NCBI GenBank assembly: GCA_018679295.1
Contig: JAHHLP010000274.1
Location: 1 to 6,588, forward strand
Source: Rhodothermia bacterium
GTDB taxonomy: Bacteria; Bacteroidota; Rhodothermia; Rhodothermales; JABDKH01
Length of the DNA: 6,588 nt
Reading direction: 5' to 3'
Of the stretch, positions 5,162 through 6,588 are shown piece by piece. The notes under the pieces are model-generated. The model ran no database searches and was not told the origin of the DNA. It was given only the letters and a program-made list of their open reading frames with translations. Position 1 is the first letter of the stretch. Each line of letters opens with the position of its first letter. A program made the position numbers and the translations under genes.

Positions 5162-6588
5162 TCACAGTATGTACTGACTGAGGTCGCGATTCTCGACGAT
5201 CTCGGCCAGACGGGCATGCACCGTTTCGGAATCGATCGTAATGCGATCATCACGGATTGTATCGGGCACCTCGAAGAGAATATCCTCAAGCAGTGTCGTG
5301 AGCACGGTGTGCAGTCTCCTTGCCCCGATATTCTCGACTTGCTCGTTAACCTCGGCGGCAGTACGCGCGATGGCCTTTACGGCGTCGTCCGTGAAATCAA
5401 TGTCGACGCCCTCCGACTGCATCAAGGCGCGGTACTGTTTCAGCAAAGCGTTCTTGGGCTGCGTCAAGATCTTGTAGAAGTCCTCTTCGGTAAGAGAATC
5501 GAGTTCTACGCGAATGGGAAAGCGTCCCTGCATTTCTGGAATGAGATCGCTGGGTTTCGCGACGTGAAATGCTCCGCTTGCAATGAAGAGAATATGGTCG
5601 GTCTTCACCAAGCCGTATTTGGTCATCACACCTGATCCCTCAACAATCGGAAGCAGATCCCGCTGCACGCCTTCTCGAGACACATCAGGTCCGCTGCGAC
5701 CGGCTGCGGTGCGGGCCGCCACCTTGTCGATCTCATCGATAAATACGATCCCGGATTGCTGAACGCGGTCAAGGGCGTCCTTCGTGACCTTGTCCATGTC
5801 GATCAGCTTCTGCGCCTCTTCCTGCGCCAGTATCTCTCTCGCCTCTGCGATTGGGACGCGGCGCTTCTTTCGTTTCTTCCCGCCAAGACTGCCGAACAGA
5901 TCCTGAAGATTCATACCCATCTCCTCCATACCCATCGGCCCGAAGACCTGAAGCATCGGAGTTTGGTCGGATCGCACCTCGATCTCCACTTCGCGTTCGT
6001 CGAGTTCACCCCTGCGCAGCTTCTCCCGAAATTTCTGCCGGGTTCGGTCGCGGATGTCATCATCGTCCGACGGGGTCGTCGGGTCAGTACTCTTAAGCAC
6101 GAAGCCGGCGGTCGACGATAGGTCTCCTTGTGAGCTCGGAGGAGGTATCAAGAGATCGAGGATCCGATCTTCAGCCATTTCGGCTGCCCGGTCCTTGACG
6201 TGAACGCTGTGCTCTTCACGGACCATGTTGATCGCGATGTCGCACAGATCGCGAATCATGCTTTCGACGTCCCTTCCGACGTACCCGACCTCTGTAAACT
6301 TTGTAGCCTCGACCTTGATGAAGGGCGCTGCGGCCAGGCGGGCCAGTCGCCGTGCTATCTCGGTCTTTCCGACGCCCGTCGGACCGATCATGATGATGTT
6401 GTTCGGCATGATCTCCTCCCGCATATCGTCAGCCGCGTTCAGTCGACGCCAACGATTCCGGAGCGCGATCGCCACACTCTTCTTGGCCTCGTCCTGCCCG
6501 ACGATGTACTTGTCAAGCTCTGCGACGATCTGGCGAGGTGTCAACTCGTCGCTTACCAGCTGGGCTGGAGAAGGGTGTTCTATGACGG
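5162..6588 (-). CDS. hslU: HslU (ClpY), AAA+ ATPase subunit of the HslUV protease; 5' end at or beyond window edge
   Basis: HslU hexamers bind and unfold proteins in the cytoplasm using ATP and thread them into the HslV peptidase. Numbered from the TTG at 6544, the protein has 460 residues (E. coli HslU has 443). It begins TPRQIVAELDKYIVGQDEAK, then Walker A GPTGVGKT (54-61), pore loop GYVG (87-90), an inserted I domain (about 110-235) with a low-complexity Ser/Thr/Asp stretch near 137-165 and the basic run KKRKKRR (223-229), Walker B IVFIDEID (266-273), sensor-2 region GARRLHTV (407-414), and the C-terminus LSQYIL, the tail that docks into HslV. All key residues are present. The frame stays open upstream of 6544 to the window edge (IEHPSPAQLVSDE and before) without an ATG, so either TTG 6544 is the start or, as I prefer, the start lies outside. 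HslV is expected just upstream, outside the window. Confidence 0.97.
   Translation of the reverse strand, partial: VIEHPSPAQLVSDELTPRQIVAELDKYIVGQDEAKKSVAIALRNRWRRLNAADDMREEIMPNNIIMIGPTGVGKTEIARRLARLAAAPFIKVEATKFTEVGYVGRDVESMIRDLCDIAINMVREEHSVHVKDRAAEMAEDRILDLLIPPPSSQGDLSSTAGFVLKSTDPTTPSDDDDIRDRTRQKFREKLRRGELDEREVEIEVRSDQTPMLQVFGPMGMEEMGMNLQDLFGSLGGKKRKKRRVPIAEAREILAQEEAQKLIDMDKVTKDALDRVQQSGIVFIDEIDKVAARTAAGRSGPDVSREGVQRDLLPIVEGSGVMTKYGLVKTDHILFIASGAFHVAKPSDLIPEMQGRFPIRVELDSLTEEDFYKILTQPKNALLKQYRALMQSEGVDIDFTDDAVKAIARTAAEVNEQVENIGARRLHTVLTTLLEDILFEVPDTIRDDRITIDSETVHARLAEIVENRDLSQYIL

Noticed and set aside
5135..5635. 166-codon plus-strand open frame opposite the hslU 3' part
   Set aside because: It lies wholly antisense to the well-conserved HslU coding frame and its translation matches no domain I recognise; long antisense frames are common opposite GC-rich genes.
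5880..6130. Low-complexity and basic runs inside hslU as a sign of insertion or frameshift
   Set aside because: This is the variable I domain, which differs in length and composition among HslU proteins; the frame is intact on both sides.

Overview
The window looks like a bacterial chromosome segment of moderately high GC. All supported genes lie on the minus strand and are tightly packed, in transcription order from right to left: hslU (5' end outside the window), a FemAB/BioF2-like GNAT-fold transferase, a large polytopic membrane protein with a C-terminal soluble domain, a Wzx-like polysaccharide flippase, and an asparagine-synthase-like gene that runs off the left edge. Only about 110 bases lie between genes. 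I see no tRNA, rRNA, CRISPR, insertion sequence, convincing terminator or well-formed promoter.

Right part (about 5162-6588): HslU, the AAA+ unfoldase of the HslUV protease, complete in its core motifs. Its sequence style, the lack of Shine-Dalgarno-like sequences before every start and the use of TTG starts would fit the Bacteroidota/Rhodothermota side of the tree. This assignment is tentative and rests on pattern memory, not on a search.

Left and middle part (1-5112): a cell-envelope gene set. Three junctions are very tight: the transferase stop and the membrane-protein start share bases (TTGA, 4120-4117), the flippase stop and the asparagine-synthase-like start overlap by 8 bases (ATGATTAG, 1038-1031), and only 54 bases separate the membrane protein from the flippase. 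This suggests one transcription unit with coupled translation, possibly fed by read-through from hslU. The likely theme is surface polysaccharide: the flippase would move a lipid-linked oligosaccharide across the inner membrane, and the transferase and the asparagine-synthase-like enzyme are the kind that decorate sugars or peptides with acyl, aminoacyl or amide groups. The substrate cannot be read from the sequence.

The most notable points are: (1) the asparagine-synthase-like protein is open across 1-1038, lacks the N-terminal glutaminase cysteine and, by eye, lacks the usual Glu of the second synthetase motif; (2) the transferase and the membrane protein both appear to use TTG starts, so longest-ORF starts at 5289 and 4366 would add spurious N-termini; (3) a housekeeping protease gene sits directly against an envelope-polysaccharide gene set.
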